Assembly (NCBI GenBank): GCA_026873275.1
Contig: JANTUC010000018.1
Span: forward strand, 702,001 to 766,000
DNA: 64,000 bases
Reading direction: 5' to 3'
Origin: Pseudopithomyces maydicus
Taxonomy: Eukaryota; Ascomycota; Dothideomycetes; Pleosporales; Didymosphaeriaceae
The notes under the pieces are model-generated. The model was given only the letters and a program-made list of their open reading frames with translations. It ran no database searches and was not told where the DNA came from. The position numbers and the translations under genes were made by a program. Below, piece by piece: positions 34,431-46,936 of the stretch (position 1 is the first letter of the stretch; every line of letters begins with the position of its first letter).

Positions 34431-36849
34431 CTACCGCTGTCGATCCCGCTCGCGATCCCGTCCCGGTCCAAAGTCCGGCTCCACAATCGCCCGCTTTTCC
34501 TTGCGACTCTTGACCGCGTAGCGAGCGAACAAGGCAACGTGGTCGGACGGGAAGTGGTAGTTGGGGAACCCAGGTACACGCTTCAGATACTCCGTGTCGA
34601 TGTCGCCTAGGAGCTCCACCACCTGCAGCGTGTTGGTCGAGTACCAGATGTAGTCTAACGTGCCGGTGAAGTTCGGCGTGTAGTTCGTGAACTTGAGCTC
34701 ACCAATCGGCGAGTAGCTCGACTTGAGACTGAACGGATGCGAGATCCCATCCTTGGTCAGGTTGCCGTACTTGCGATTGCCGAGGTCTTTGTGCTCGTGC
34801 GACATGCTACCGCTCGTTATAAAGTCGTAGATGCCCGACGTGGGCGTCGAGTTGAAATCGCCGCAAAGCACGAGGGGAATCTGTGTGCCATCTGAATATT
34901 CCATTGATGGCCCTGGCGCCTGCGTGTTGTCCTGTACAGGGTTCCCGTCCTCGTCATCACCGTTCGCATATCGATAGAGAACCTTGTCAGTGCATGCAGC
35001 CATCTTCGCCCATTTGTTTGCAAACATGGTGATGGACTCCAGCAGAATAGCCACCTGCACCAGTTTGACATCTGTGTACGCTGGATTCCAGAACACGTGG
35101 ACATTGCCAACAATCAGCCTTGAACCAGTTGCTCGGTTTTCGAGGAAAGCAAGAATTGCAATGTCGTCTCGTGGCATAACTCGATTGAAGATGTCGTGCT
35201 CGCCTTTCATGTCTGGACGGTTGATCGCAATATTAGTGAAATCGATGACCTGCTTCTCCAGCAACACGTATCTGCAACTGTCAGTAACGCTGTACGAGCC
35301 AAAGGGGGCTTTGAAACATACTTGCTATGCTTGTAGAAGATGGCACATCCATCCACAAGCTTGGCATCCTTGTCCGCCATGGTTCTCGCTCTAGTCTTCT
35401 GCGAAAACATGCCTTTGTAATCGTTATGGGCAAGAGCGGGTCGGAAGAAATTGTCGTAGCTCTCCATATCAATTTCTTGAAGGCAGAGGATATCGGCATC
35501 ACGATCCCGTAATTCAGCGAGAATGGTACCTCGTCGATGCTCCCAATCCAGGGCGCCACTAGGAGTATATCCATATTGTGATGGCGTACAGTACTTATCG
35601 CAAAGGATGTTGTAGCTGAGAGCAGATACCGTTTCTTGATCCGCAGCTACCTCGTCGAGCTGGATGATGTCTCTTTCCATGGGGGCATCAGGTCCTAATT
35701 TGGGTCAGCTTCTTGGCTTTTGACAGACAATGATGAAAACGATAAAAGACGGATCTTACCATTTGCCGTTTCACGGAAATGCTCAATGAGCTTTGATGTA
35801 CCGTGTTCCTCCATGATGATCTCCTTGTGCTCACTAGGAATTGGGTTGCCATCGATGCCTAGTATTTCCAACTGAAATAATGAGCCGATTTCTGGTGGAA
35901 GGAAGCTGATGTTGTTATCGAAGAGAAGCAGTTGTTTCAGGTTGACAAGCATGCCAATCTCTGGAGGCAGTGTTCGCAACTCGTTCAGAGACGCGTCCAG
36001 GTGAGTCAGGTTCCTAAGCCTTCCAATACCTGCAGGGAGTATGGAGAGCTTGTTGTAGTTGAGGTAAAGCTTTGTGAGGAATGTGTATTGGAACAAGGTC
36101 GAGGTCAATGTTTTCAGATGCTGGCCCCCAAAATCGAGAATGGTCCAGACATGGTTATCCTTGCCATCCTGAATTTGTCCCGCGGGCCTGTTACGCTCCT
36201 CCTTGTCGGACTCCTTCTGAGTGCCATTGTTGGTGCCAGCTATCACGTTCTTGTTCACGCTCGGGTGGTTTCTGGCGTGCGAGTGCGATTGGGTCATCTC
36301 ACGAGCCGTTTGTGCCAACTTCATTTGCTCCTGCCAATGCTCACTAACCGGCTTGTTGAGTCCACTGTGCACGCTCCCTGGCGTTGAGTTTTGCAGATGA
36401 CTTTGTCCGTAGTGAGGCTGTACGTTGGATATGCCTCCGCTAGAGACGTTGTGCTGGTGGTTGAATTGATTGCCGTGTGTGCCTGCCCCATGCTCTTGGT
36501 GTTGGTGGTGGGTCTGGCCGTGGTGCTGGTGGCTCGGGTTGTGCTGGAACGGCTTGCCCAGATTCATCGGCATGGTGAATCGCTGGTGATTGTTGCCTCC
36601 GTTCATCATCACGTTGTGGGCCTGATTGCCATGGCCATGGCCTTGGTTGTACATGCCGAACTGCTGGGGCGACTGCGAGCCGGGCGAACGCGAGGGAGAA
36701 GGGGTGTCTGAGTGGCTGAAGGGGATACGAGCGCTAGTTGTGGGCGAGCGGACTCTGGTGGGGAGAGTTCGAGATTGTAGATGGTTTTGTGCGTGCTGCG
36801 GGTAGAATGCGTGACCTGGTCCCCTTTGGTAGGCCGAGTAATCGGCCAT
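34431..36849 (-). CDS. CCR4: Ccr4 poly(A)-specific deadenylase of the CCR4-NOT complex
   Basis: Catalytic 3' exonuclease that shortens mRNA poly(A) tails, starting cytoplasmic mRNA decay. Exons 36849-35760, 35694-35322 and 35271-34431 give 768 codons (767 residues), in frame throughout. The N-terminus is Gln/His/Asn-rich (about 65-135). Leucine-rich repeats span about 240-345 (LTKLYLNYNKLSILP, LTHLDASLNELRTLPPEIG), the interface with the NOT1 scaffold. The exonuclease-endonuclease-phosphatase domain follows from about 380, with YNILCDKYC, the catalytic glutamate in LCLQEID, NVHVFWNP, CGDFNSTP, and the final SDHVALFA histidine. Start at 36849 is the only good methionine upstream. Divergent from the methyltransferase gene. 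Confidence 0.96.
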
Positions 36850-38079
36850 CTACAAGTATGGCGGGATCAGGTGCGGAGGAGCCCCAGGGCAGCTGGCGTG
36901 GAAGCGAGTGAGCGCCCGGGGGAGACGGAGAGGCGGAGGTCAGGTCGGTGAGAAGGGTCGGAGGCGCGCTTTTCTTCGTGCTAACATGGGCGAGTCTACA
37001 AGACACGGTCATATGCTGCGCTGGCAACGCGGGCCGCCGTGGGGCATGTATCGAGGTGCCGGGTCGACGGGCGGGCTGGGGCTGTTTGGGGGTGGAGCGA
37101 GGGTGGCAGCAGTGGAGCGGGAGAGACGAGGGTTTGTTTGGGCGGCGTGGGCGAATGGTGAATGGCGCGGGTGCCTTGGTGTCCGTGTCGTTAGTCGCTG
37201 GTGGGGAAGAGGTTGGTTGAAGCCGAAATAGACGACAGCAGAAGCGCGCAGAAGGACGCGGACGTGCCGCAGCTGGGGCAGCGAGGGCGGTGCAGCTATT
37301 CAAGCGATGTCAATTGTCGGGGTCGGCCGCGACGGGCGGCGGATGCAGCGAAGGCAAAGAATAGGGAGTGTAGCAATGCTATCGCATGTCGCGAAGCTCT
37401 CGTTAACGCCCCGGCGTTATTCCGCAAGCGTCACGTGGCCAGGCCAGTCCCGCCGCCCGTATGCGTAAGTAGTAAGTATGCAGTGGTCGAGCCGGCCCTG
37501 AGCGACTGCACCTCCTCCGCCGGTGCTGGAGGGCGCCAGGGCGACGCGCAGCGACGCAGGCAGTGGCCGTGGCTCCGTCTGCTGCAGCGCTGCTCTCAGA
37601 CTCGCACCATCTTGCGTGACGCGCGCCCTGGAGACGCTCTCCCCACGCAGGCTGACTACGCATGCCTCGTCCCCCAGCCCTCGTACCGCACCGTATGCCT
37701 TACCCCCGCGTTTCGCACACGCCACACCTCCTGGGCTAGGGCGGCATCATGTGTCCTGTTGACTGCTGGACGGGCGTGATTGGAGCCCTCGGCTTGTTGC
37801 ACGTTTGGTAGCAGCAGCTGAGGGGCTCCCGTCCTTTACCAGCACACAGCCGGACGGAGGTGCAGCCGTCTTAGACAGCACTGTGCATCCTGTGCGGTTC
37901 CAACCCTTCGCTCTGCCCGCAGGACACCCGCGCCCCCAACTCGTCTCGTCCCGCCTGCCCCGATCCTCATATATCTGCTGCTCCCCGATGTTCCGACTTT
38001 ACACGTGCTTATCGGACGACTTAGGAAAGGTCTAATATCGAGAGCTGCCCGCTAAAAACAGTGGGGCAAGGGTGTGAAA
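36850..38079. other. Divergent intergenic region between CCR4 and a methyltransferase gene
   Basis: About 1.2 kb, G/C-rich, with long but motif-free open frames. Must contain both promoters. Nothing else recognised. Confidence 0.5.
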
Positions 38080-39479
38080 ATGGCCGAGTGGAAGTTGGTG
38101 TGCTTGTTCTCCTACGGCATTCCGTCTGAAGGCATGCCTCTGACCTGACCGCAGTACTCCTATCGCTACCCTGGCGGCGACGCCAACGGGATACCTGTCC
38201 GCCCCAAGACTGCCCAGCCGAAGCAATGGGACTTGACCACGACTGATCCCCTCGGACGAACTATTTCAGCCAGTGCAGCCTCCACCGCGCGTGCGCCCGG
38301 AGCTGCCATGGATGCCGCGCGGGGCTCCATCTCGAGCAACTCGACCACCCAGAGCGCCAAGCCTGACGACTCTACACAGCACTCCAACCCCTTCGTCCTG
38401 CGCCATGCCCGCCGATACCTGAGAGACCTGCCCTATCCCCTGCCCTGTGACCTGCCCGAACTCCACCGCCAGAACCTCCACACCCTCCTTGCCACCTCCG
38501 TCTTCGGCCGTGCCCTAGGCTCCAGCACAAACCCGCAGCGCCCGCCGCGCAAAGTCTTGGAAATCGCATGTGGCAGCGGCTACTGGTCTTCTCTATGTCA
38601 CGACTACCTGTATGGTCTGGGCTATGAGGACGTCCAATTCACCGGCCTCGACATCGTCCCTATAGCGGCAGACTTGCGGAAGCAGGACATCGATTGGAAG
38701 TTTGTCCAGCACGACCTGCGCAAGGTGCCGTTGCCGTTTGACGACGAAGAGTTTGACATTGTGGTTATGAAAGACATGAGCTTGGTGGTTCCTTTGGGCT
38801 CGGCATCCCAAAGAATCTTGGACGAAGCGATCCGCATCCTCAAGTCTGGAGGCGCTCTCGAGATATGGGAAACCGACCACATAATCCGCTCCATCCTGCC
38901 GCACCCACCACCGCCACCGGGAAAGAACCCACAAGAGTACGCTTGCGCAGTTTCCACCGGGACCTTCATGATATCCCCGATAACCCCATTCACCGAAGTG
39001 CACAACAAATTCCTGGCGTCGTCCAACAACTGGATCACCGAGGCTTTGGATAAGCGGAAGCTGTCGCCCACGCCATGTGCGCGTATCTCACAGATGCTAC
39101 TGCAAGAGACCGAAACATTGCAGGGTGTGCAAAATCGGCGGGTAGCCATACCCTGGGTGAACTGCGGTGGGAACGGGAAGCTGCCGCAGAGAGGCAACTG
39201 GCAGTTCGTCGTGGAAGTGAAGCGACGCGTACGAAGAAGAACTCCGCATTTGATAGCGGAACCTTGACGGAAGAGCAAGCGGCTCTGAGGCACACAGCCT
39301 TGCTAGTGGTCATACAGATGATCGAGAGCCTGGAGCCTCTACTCAAAGAGGTCAGCGGCAAGACGCAGGAAGAATGGCAGGGCTGGTGGGGCTCGATGAT
39401 GACGAACTTGTTGCAGGACAAAGGGGCATCTAGCGGGGAATGCCTGGAGATTGGAGTTTGGTGGTGTCACAAAGTGTGA
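38080..39479 (+). CDS. SAM-dependent methyltransferase, one apparent frameshift
   Basis: Rossmann-fold class I methyltransferase; substrate unknown. Exons 38080-38097 (MAEWKL) and 38155-39479. The 57-base intron links a six-codon first exon to YSYRYPGGDANGIPVRPK; this is proposed because the long frame has no ATG before 38308 although it already reads as protein from 38155. SAM-binding motif I is VLEIACGSGYWS, followed by FTGLDIVP and FVQHDLRKVPLPFDDEEFDIV. A Pro-rich loop follows at about 245. Frame breaks after RRVAIP; adding one C at 39151-39153 gives LGELRWE and the rest of the C-terminus. With it the exons total exactly 448 codons (447 residues). Resembles the uncharacterised fungal Methyltransf_25/11 proteins. 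The tiny first exon is the least certain part. Confidence 0.8.
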
Positions 39480-40225
39480 GCGCCCGTTCGCGTACCTTTC
39501 GATTTTGAGATATCCCACTTTTGGCCCTTTTACAAGGCTCGTCACATTTCGCTAGCGAAAGTTTTATACCTTGTCGTAGCGTTGACGCAACGCACGGTAC
39601 CGCTTCAAGTAGTACAATGCTTCTATTTCTGGGGGTTGTGATCAGATGTGTCGCCGCGAAGAAATATTAGTCATTTTGTACCTTTCTTCACAAACTGTGC
39701 CCGCTTAATACCTTTCCTGATTTCTTCTTCATCCTGCACATGCCGTTGGCTAGCAAAAGCCTTGTGCAGTCGCGTTCTATAGTAATCATATCCCAATGGA
39801 TATTCCCGACCGAGAAATAGCAATTCTGTCCCCGTTAGCCCGAGCGTCTGTTGAGGTTCTACCTACGATACCTTTGTAGATGCTGATGACCTGGTAACGG
39901 AGAGAGCGACTGACAGATGCCATGGCTGACTCTGTGCTGCTCTTGCGTCACTCGAACAGTACAAAATGAAGATGAATCAACTACCAGAGGGACAAGTTCG
40001 AATCTGGACAGGATGTCTGAGGAGCAAATTGTACGTTTGGGCTCATGACCACGGGGAGGGTCCGAGCTTTCAAGTGACGAAATACAGAAACTGACCTCGG
40101 CCCGTCTAATGTTACCGCAGTCGGGGCCATCGTGCAGAAGCTCAAACGTGATCTCAAAGTTGCAGTAGTAACTTGTGCTTTCTTTGCCAGGGTCCTGTGC
40201 ATCCCATTCCGAACCATAGTCTATA
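39480..40225. other. Intergenic
   Basis: About 750 bases between two plus-strand genes; no gene supported. Confidence 0.5.
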
Positions 40226-41309
40226 ATGCGTCCTATTGCGCGCAGCGCGTTATTAACCCCACAAACTGCACTTTTTCCTCAACGGGCACCACGCCTCTCT
40301 CCTCTCCGGTCAACTAGCTCCAGCAGCAGGCAATCTGCGACCGCCTCGCTGAGCCCCCGCTGGCTCTCTGACCTCAAGGCGCGTATAGGAAAATGTATCA
40401 ACTTCGGGATCAGCAATGAGCAGGTGAAGGAAGCCAGTGCCATCCTTCATGATGTAAATCTCCATTGGAGAGATATGGTCGCAGGGAGTGAGGGCTTCCT
40501 GACGGGAAAAGACCGGTGGGGACTCTACCGACAACAGGTCGCATGGGGGAAATGGTATGGAGTTCCTCACTTCCGTCGTTATGGTAATTGTAGCTAATAA
40601 GGTCCGGGATATGTGCAGGACAGTATGGTAAGATAAATGCGGACCCGCACTTGAGAAGTCGATGCTAATGGTCACAAGGGTATGATGATCTTGTTGCCGG
40701 GATTCAAGACGACATTAACGGTGTGACAGGGCATGTCAACAACGTAACCTACAACAGGTGGGCTGAAAGTGCTCGAGTCAATTGGAGCACGAACTTTGCC
40801 GCCATGGACAGCCAACATAGAGACCAGTGGAAGGCATTAGTGACACCTCAGGGAATAGGCATGATCTTGAGGTCTATCCGCACGGATTACAAATTGTGAG
40901 TTCCTTGTTTGCACAGAGCAATGAAGTGTGCTCGTACAAACAGCACGCTGACTGCAATAGTCCGATCAAGTACCCGGACCGTGTCACAGTCCTGCATAAG
41001 CTTCGTTCGAAGCCGAAGGCGGACACCGACCACTTGATCCTAGATGTTCTCGTTCTCTCCGAGCTGCATAGGAGGGTGGCAGCACGTTGCGTGGAAGACA
41101 TTGTGATTTACGACTACAAGGCAGAGAAGAAATGTGCCATGGAGGCTTTCATGATTGATAGGCTGCAGGAGACGTTTGAGCTGCAAGAGCAGGCCAAGCA
41201 AAAGTACGGGAGCATGGCATTGGGACTGATTCAGCGGGTCAAAGAGCTTGAAAAGGGTTCGTGGAACAGGGCAGATGCCAAGGAAGATTTTGGCAGCGCG
41301 AATGTGTAA
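40226..41309 (+). CDS. Hotdog-fold thioesterase-like protein, probably mitochondrial; 9-base microexon and two apparent frameshifts
   Basis: Proposed exons 40226-40554, 40619-40627 (nine bases, D-S-M), 40730-40895 and 40961-41309. One extra G at 40545-40549 turns WGKW into WGEM, and one at 40729-40731 lets the microexon join GHVNNVTYNRWAESARVNW. The result, VAWGEMDSMGHVNN, is the catalytic-helix signature of 4HBT-type thioesterases. The total is then exactly 285 codons (284 residues). The N-terminus is rich in Arg and Ser (MRPIARSALL...RSTSSSSRQ), like a mitochondrial presequence. The C-terminal half is helical and charged (MIDRLQETFELQEQAKQKYG). The substrate is unknown. The family call is good; the exact splicing in the middle rests on the motif and needs transcript evidence. 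Confidence 0.72.
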
Positions 41310-42540
41310 AGCTTTACTCAACGTATATCTCGCACCGAGTGGACTGCGGCGGCTGTTCAAGGCAGTCGGTTAGTGTGCATCACCAAATGATCTGCATGCC
41401 CGCAACGCGTGACTTGCCCGGATTTCCTAATCCGTACGTCACGAAGCAGGGCATTGGCTGGTGGGGTCAAGCTTTCAACGGCGCCGTGGCAAGTGGCGAT
41501 GCTAGACGAGACGAGACGAGATGCGACGAGATGGGACGAGATGCGACTCGAGCAGCAGCGACGGGACGAGGATGGGGTGAAAAAGCTCCGAGCGAGGGTG
41601 GCCGTGGAGGGGAGTTGGGGGCGCTGGCCCATTCGCGTTGCGGCGTCCGCAGGCGGTGCTTACCCGAGCGAAGCTGGGTAATGTCGTGTGCATTTGTTCT
41701 GCTGGCGGTTTGCTGGCGGCAGCAAATCACAGCGGGCGGGCGGTGTAGGGTGGTGGATTCGTCGCGGCCCTGTTTGGTGCCGATGCTGTCCGCTCAGGCA
41801 GGCGGGCAGGGGCTCCCCGGCGGTGCAAATGAACAAGCAGGACTAAGACGGCCACCCGCTGCACAGTCATTGGCGTCGGGGGTGTTTGTCTGCGTGTGGT
41901 GCTTCGACTGCGCTGCTCCGTCCAGGCAGCGGGCAGGTTGCAAGTGGAGTGGATGCGGTTAAGGCGCTGCGAGGACAGTCCCCATGCGGGCTCGGGCGCG
42001 CTGATCCCTGGGCCGGTCCCTTTTTCGGCGGTCTGATCGACGGTACATGTGAGATGTAGCGCACAGGATGCTGAGCAGAGCAGGCAGGCGGCGGGCGCGC
42101 GTCTGGCTCTGTGGTGGTCGTGTGCAGGCTGCGGGCGTGGTGGAAGGCGGCGGATGCACATGAAACGCTCAGGGTCGGGGGGCACCAATGTCGCAAAGCA
42201 GCCTGGGCTAGCAGTGGGCCCGCCCGGCCGCATTCCACGGTTCACGGTGCAAAAATTCCGGCTCTGGCACAGCGCCTGACAGACGGTCGTCCTGTGCACA
42301 GGGGGACGTGAAGCGATCCTTGGCATCTCGTGCAGCCGTGCGTGCAGTGCATTTTCGACAGCCTGCTCGTCTCCCAGGCCCAAGGCTCAAGCCCACCATC
42401 CCACACCACCCGACCCCCCCCCCCCCAACCCGACCCTCTCCCTCGCCGCCAGCGCCGCCGTCACCCAGTCTGGCTCGTCCTGTGCACCAGTCGAGCCGCC
42501 CTGCGGTGTCTGCGCCTTCCGCTCGCTGCCCGCCGCGTAC
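41310..42540. other. Intergenic upstream of ACRB
   Basis: About 1.2 kb. Contains imperfect GACGAGAT repeats (about 41501-41552) and a G/C-rich stretch with an 11-C run at about 42416-42426. Long minus-strand frames here lack motifs. Confidence 0.5.
41501..41552. repeat. Imperfect GACGAGAT-type repeat
   Basis: A run of related AGACGAGACGAGATGCGACGAGAT units, purine-rich on the plus strand, in non-coding DNA. Confidence 0.7.
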
Positions 42541-45522
42541 ATGGTAGCGAGAAGCGCGAAGAAAACGGCGCCTACCCAGCATGATAGCAGACGAAACGAG
42601 AGTGGCCTCGCAGCGCCCATCGGGAAGCGCATCTCCAGGCAGCGCAGCATCCCCAACCTCAACGGCCACGCCAATGGCAAGAGCCAGCCGCCGACGCCGC
42701 CGCCCGCGAGCAACCTAGACGACCCGATGACGCAGCCAGCAGACGCTCACGGCGCCTTTGCACACGCCTCGCAGCACCCTCAACCCCAGGGCGCCGTGCA
42801 CCATCGCGCCAGGGCCGCCTCGAATGCCTCGCTCGACGGCCTCGAGGCCTGCCGCCAGTACGACAACGCCAACGCCGACCCCTTCGACGCCGCCCCCGGG
42901 CCTCCCTCGCGTCCCGCTGGCACAAAGACCCCGCCCGTCTACATGCCAAACATGCTCACCGTCGCCACCACCATTCTCTCGTCCTGTCCTCTGCGGGACG
43001 TCCTCGCCATTCTCATCATCCTCCTCCAGCTGCCGCCCACCGTCCTCACCGTCGTGCAGTTCCTCTTTGCAACCCTCACCTTCGTGCCCCCCCAGGCCGG
43101 AACCCCCTCTCTGCCCTCTCCGCCTTCCCTTCCTTCACCGACATCTTCCAGGGTTCCGGCGGCACCCCTTCCCTCTTCACAATTGTCTTCGCCGACGCCC
43201 TTATTCTTGTGCTTTGGCTGGTCCTATGGGTCCCCGTTCAAAATTTCTTCCTTGACCTGGCCCAGGCCGTCATTGCAATAGCGCTGGGTGGTGCCGCCGC
43301 CGGTAAGAATGGCACCACCAACAGCATATTCATCTGTTTCATCATCATTCTATCCAACCATCTCTTCAGATTCAGGCCTCTTCGGCAACACATTCTTCAT
43401 TTCGTCTACACGGGGCTCGCCCGAGGAGGCCTAGAATTTCTGTCGAGCCCTCCGAGTATGCCCACCTTTCAGGAAAGCTTCTCAACCCCCACGGATGGCC
43501 TCGCAGCCTCCTGGGAATTCACATTTTAGCCCAAGGCGTCGTTCGCATCATTCGGCGATCTCTATCTCGACGCGAGGCAGCCCAGTCGCTGCCGACCGGC
43601 AAGAAAACCGATCCTGAAGCCGCTGTCCACCTTCAACGTGCCTCTACTGCCACCATCGATTCCAACGCCGAAGTTCCTGGTTCTTCGAGTACCGATGGCC
43701 GTCCACCTGGGCCTTCGCCCGCAACGCATACGCACAAGGACAAGGCGAGCAGTAGTCGGAGGAAGAGGAAACAGGCTACACATGTTCGCAGTCAGCAGCC
43801 GTTTTGGGCTGCACTTGCCAGTACAAAAGTTACAGTCCTCAAAGAGATGGAAAGCAGCCGAGCGGCAAACGATGCCGGGGAGGCTAACGCAAAAGACGCA
43901 AATCACATTGGAAACGCTGTTTGGAGATCGGAAGACGACCGTGTTTGGATTTCAGATGTCGGGCATTCCGACATTTCTTTTCGTGTCAGTTTGTGTGGGA
44001 ATGGAGAATACGACGACGCTCAGGAGCAGGCAGGGACTATCGGATCCGGCATTGACAAATCGAAACCTTTCTACGTCCGTGTGAACGGTGCTGATTGGAG
44101 TTCGACGCGGATCCGGTCTACTCTGCCAGAGGGCTATCCGGGCGAGGAGGTGACAGGTGCTTTCGTGGGAGAAATCTTTGGTCTAACCGGCCTTTCAAAC
44201 TACCTGTGTGAGTTTGTGCGGACCAAAGATGGCGAAGTCTTCTATTCCACGAGCCTTATCACTTCCCCGAGCCCGGTAACGGAACAAGGTGAGTTTGTGC
44301 ACAGCAACAATTGGATGTCAGAATCTTACAAGGGATAGCTATTGCCTCTGTCACGTCACCTCCACCTCATCAAACTTTGAGACCTTCTTCACCCACGACA
44401 ACCCTCAAGAACTCTATCGCTGCAGCCGATCAGCAGCTACAGGAGCAACGCAATCGATTGAAGCGGAACAAGAAAGACCACAAGGCCGCACTTACTGCCA
44501 TCAAGAAAGAGGTGGATACTCTTGGTACTCGACTAGCAAACGCAGGAGGCAATGATGAACGCCAACGCCAGCGAGTCATGCAATTTACTCAGAACATTCG
44601 CCAGGCTGAAGATGCCGCTGCTGATATTGCTGTCAAGATCAGCTCCATGGGTGATCTACCAACCGAGGAAGTGGATGAAGCCGCGGCCAAGAAACGGGAA
44701 TGGAAGCAAGAGCGAGAGCACAAAGAATCTGTGTTGACCGAACTGGATAATGTCAAGGCTGAAATCGAACGCCAGGTCCGCAGCGTTGAGTCTGACATCA
44801 CCTCGGCTACGCAAAAGAGGGAACGTCTCCAACAACGGCAGATGAAGCTCAACGACCAACACGACCGCCTCGTTACAGCCAACAGGGAAGGATACACCGC
44901 CAAGCAACGCAAAGAGCAGGAACGTCTGGCTCTTCAACAAGAAAGGACACAGGTTGAGGCACAGTATCGTAGCAACATCAACAGCCTGGAGCGCCGCGCT
45001 AATGACTACTATATGTCAACGGCCCAGATTGAGCAGACCCTCCAACATTTTGAGACCATTCTTTCGCAGTCTCATATGTCGGTTCCTGCCACGCCTGAAG
45101 GTCCTCTCCCTGGCACCAATAGCATGTCGCCCAATGCCGTTCCCTTTCAAAGCTTCACCTTCCCATTGTACAACGACGGTCGAAATGTCAGCACTCCTGG
45201 CTCTCTCCGTGGTGGTCGTGGACGCTCTTCGTCGATGCTCTCGAATATTTCCGGCTTTACCGACGGTTTCGACGACATGTACTCCCCCTCTGGTCATGTT
45301 AGCAACCCCTTCAATGCTCCCGGTCTGCTTAACGGGCTCCATGGGCTTAACGGGCTTAACGGGCTCAATGGAGGGAATGGTAGTCACGGCAGTGGCAGTC
45401 TGAGTTCGGGTACGTCCAGTCAAAGCTCCAGTCAGCGCGATCCCATGAGTCCTGTGCCGAATGTCAAGCCACTTATGGCACGGAGCCCAACGGGTGGCAG
45501 TGGAAACCATATGGGTCGTTAG
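42541..45522 (+). CDS. ACRB: AcrB-like ubiquitination-network protein, two apparent frameshifts
   Basis: Homologue of Aspergillus AcrB, a fungal membrane protein linked genetically to acriflavine resistance and to deubiquitination (CreB/CreC) signalling. Exons 42541-44288 and 44333-45522 (44-base intron). Basic Ser/Pro-rich N-terminus (KRISRQRSIPNLNGH); hydrophobic segments around LAILIILLQLPPTVLTVVQF, LILVLWLVLWVPVQNFFLDLA and IFICFIIILSNHLF; a Ser/Lys-rich middle; a long coiled coil (about 610-850, LQEQRNRLKRNKKD onward); and a Gly/Asn/Ser tail. Frame breaks at 43103-43107 (or the seven-C run at 43087-43093) and 43412-43415. Adding one base to each restores FTDIFQGSGGTPS and then EYAHLSGKLLNPHGW, and gives exactly 980 codons (979 residues). 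The AcrB name is from overall architecture plus the membrane-region match. Confidence 0.88.
45325..45373 (+). repeat. Nine-base coding repeat in ACRB (LNG units)
   Basis: Tandem GGGCTTAAC-type units encode repeated Leu-Asn-Gly in the C-terminal tail of the AcrB-like protein; likely variable in length between strains. Confidence 0.8.
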
Positions 45523-45823
45523 TTCCAGATGTCTAGATAGTCGTCTTCCAATGTGATTTTTGTTTTTTTGGTGTGGATTAAAAATAAAGCGTTCCTCCTA
45601 GAACTTGTGACTTACACTCTTATCGTCTCTAAACATGTCTGTTCATTACCATCGGTGAGCAGGGAAACGAGCCCTTAGGACTTATCATTGCTACAACATC
45701 GCCCGATCATATACCATTTAAAACGCCTTCGCTTCCCAGAATATCGTAACCAGCACAGAATAACCCGCAACCGACATGGTCACATATAAAGAACCTCACC
45801 ACTTGACTCGTATATCTAGCATC
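45523..45823. other. Short intergenic region between convergent genes
   Basis: About 300 bases between the 3' ends of ACRB and the next gene. It includes AAAATAAAG soon after the ACRB stop, a plausible polyadenylation element. Confidence 0.5.
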
Positions 45824-46551
45824 CTAGTATTCCGCGTGCAAATTCACATTGTCCGCCATACGCTCCTCCGAAACGACGTCAGGAACAATCCGGTGCACCA
45901 CCGTCGCTCCTTCTGCACTCAGTCTCACTGCTCTACATATCAACCTTAACCTAATAAAACATCGATGAGTCAGCCCATCTTCAAAGGTCAAGACCTACCC
46001 ATTACACTGCCCATTCCAGCCTGCATATCCTGAAGCAATTCCTGCATCGCCTCCAGAACACTGCCACTGTTCTCCGCCGTCGCCAGACGCTCCCATGATG
46101 TGAACTCCCTTGGGGATGTGTACGCAATTAGAGCCACGCCGTAGAGCGTTGAGGGGATCATGCTACCACCGTTGATCAAGATTTCTGGGGAATGAGTCAA
46201 GGGAATGGTGTAGGTTACAATGTCGAAAGCTGAAGTTGGGGAGGCGCAGGATGAGCCGTAGAGGGCGAGGGCGATGGAGAGAATTCGGGCTTTGAGGTGC
46301 GTGAAAAGGGCGTGCTCGGGTGATGGGAGTGTGGGTAGAGGGTGTGTCTCTGTGAGGTTAATTCTGAGAGTGTCGGGCATGCTGGGCATGGAGCGTGTTG
46401 GATGGAGGTTGTCGTGAGGGGGATATTGGAAGACTACTGCACATGGGGAAGGCCAAGCATATTCATTTGAGACATTAAATATGGGACTCTGCTGTGAATA
46501 TGAAACATTGAAGAGTAGTTTGAAGGCGTGGACATGGTTGATTAGAAACAT
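45824..46551 (-). CDS. Small conserved-looking hypothetical protein
   Basis: Exons 46551-45999 and 45930-45824 join at phase 1 (68-base intron ending GTAGAG) and give 220 codons (219 residues). A later start in the same frame (MPSMPDTLRINL) would give about 166 residues and looks more natural, since the first 55 residues are unremarkable. The core alternates hydrophobic strands and helices (LFTHLKARILSIALALYGSS, IVTYTIPL, VALIAYTSPREFTSWERL). The size and alpha/beta pattern would suit a small chaperone-type protein such as a proteasome assembly factor, but I cannot support that assignment. Confidence 0.6.
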
Positions 46552-46936
46552 GAATGCGAGTTGTGCTCAACTTTCCACGATTCAAGAAAGATAGTGTACC
46601 AATGTTATCTGCATTCTGATGCCTCCCCGCATTATCCTCACTAATCGTTCATTGTGAATACTATCAGGATCCAAACGGTTAGGCTAGAATTACATGAACC
46701 CTCGTGGTATATGATTGATGGAAAAGAGCCAAAATTGCTCTCATACCCTCGGATCCTTGTGTGCCAACATGCTATCAAGATTTCTATCACCCCGGTCCAA
46801 TGCAGCCACGCGTGTTCACGATAACGCCGATCGAGGTAAAAGCCTCATACCCTCATCGCATACATTGGTACTCGTGCTCGAAATACGACAGCGCTCCTGC
46901 TGAAGATATTTCAAATAGTGTGTTTTCTGGTGCCTC
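46552..46936. other. Intergenic
   Basis: About 385 bases between APC2 and the upstream end of the next minus-strand gene; nothing recognised. Confidence 0.5.

Noticed and set aside
41727..42383. A 218-codon minus-strand frame upstream of ACRB
   Set aside because: G/C-rich, Arg/Ala/Pro-rich product without motif; lies in the ACRB promoter region.
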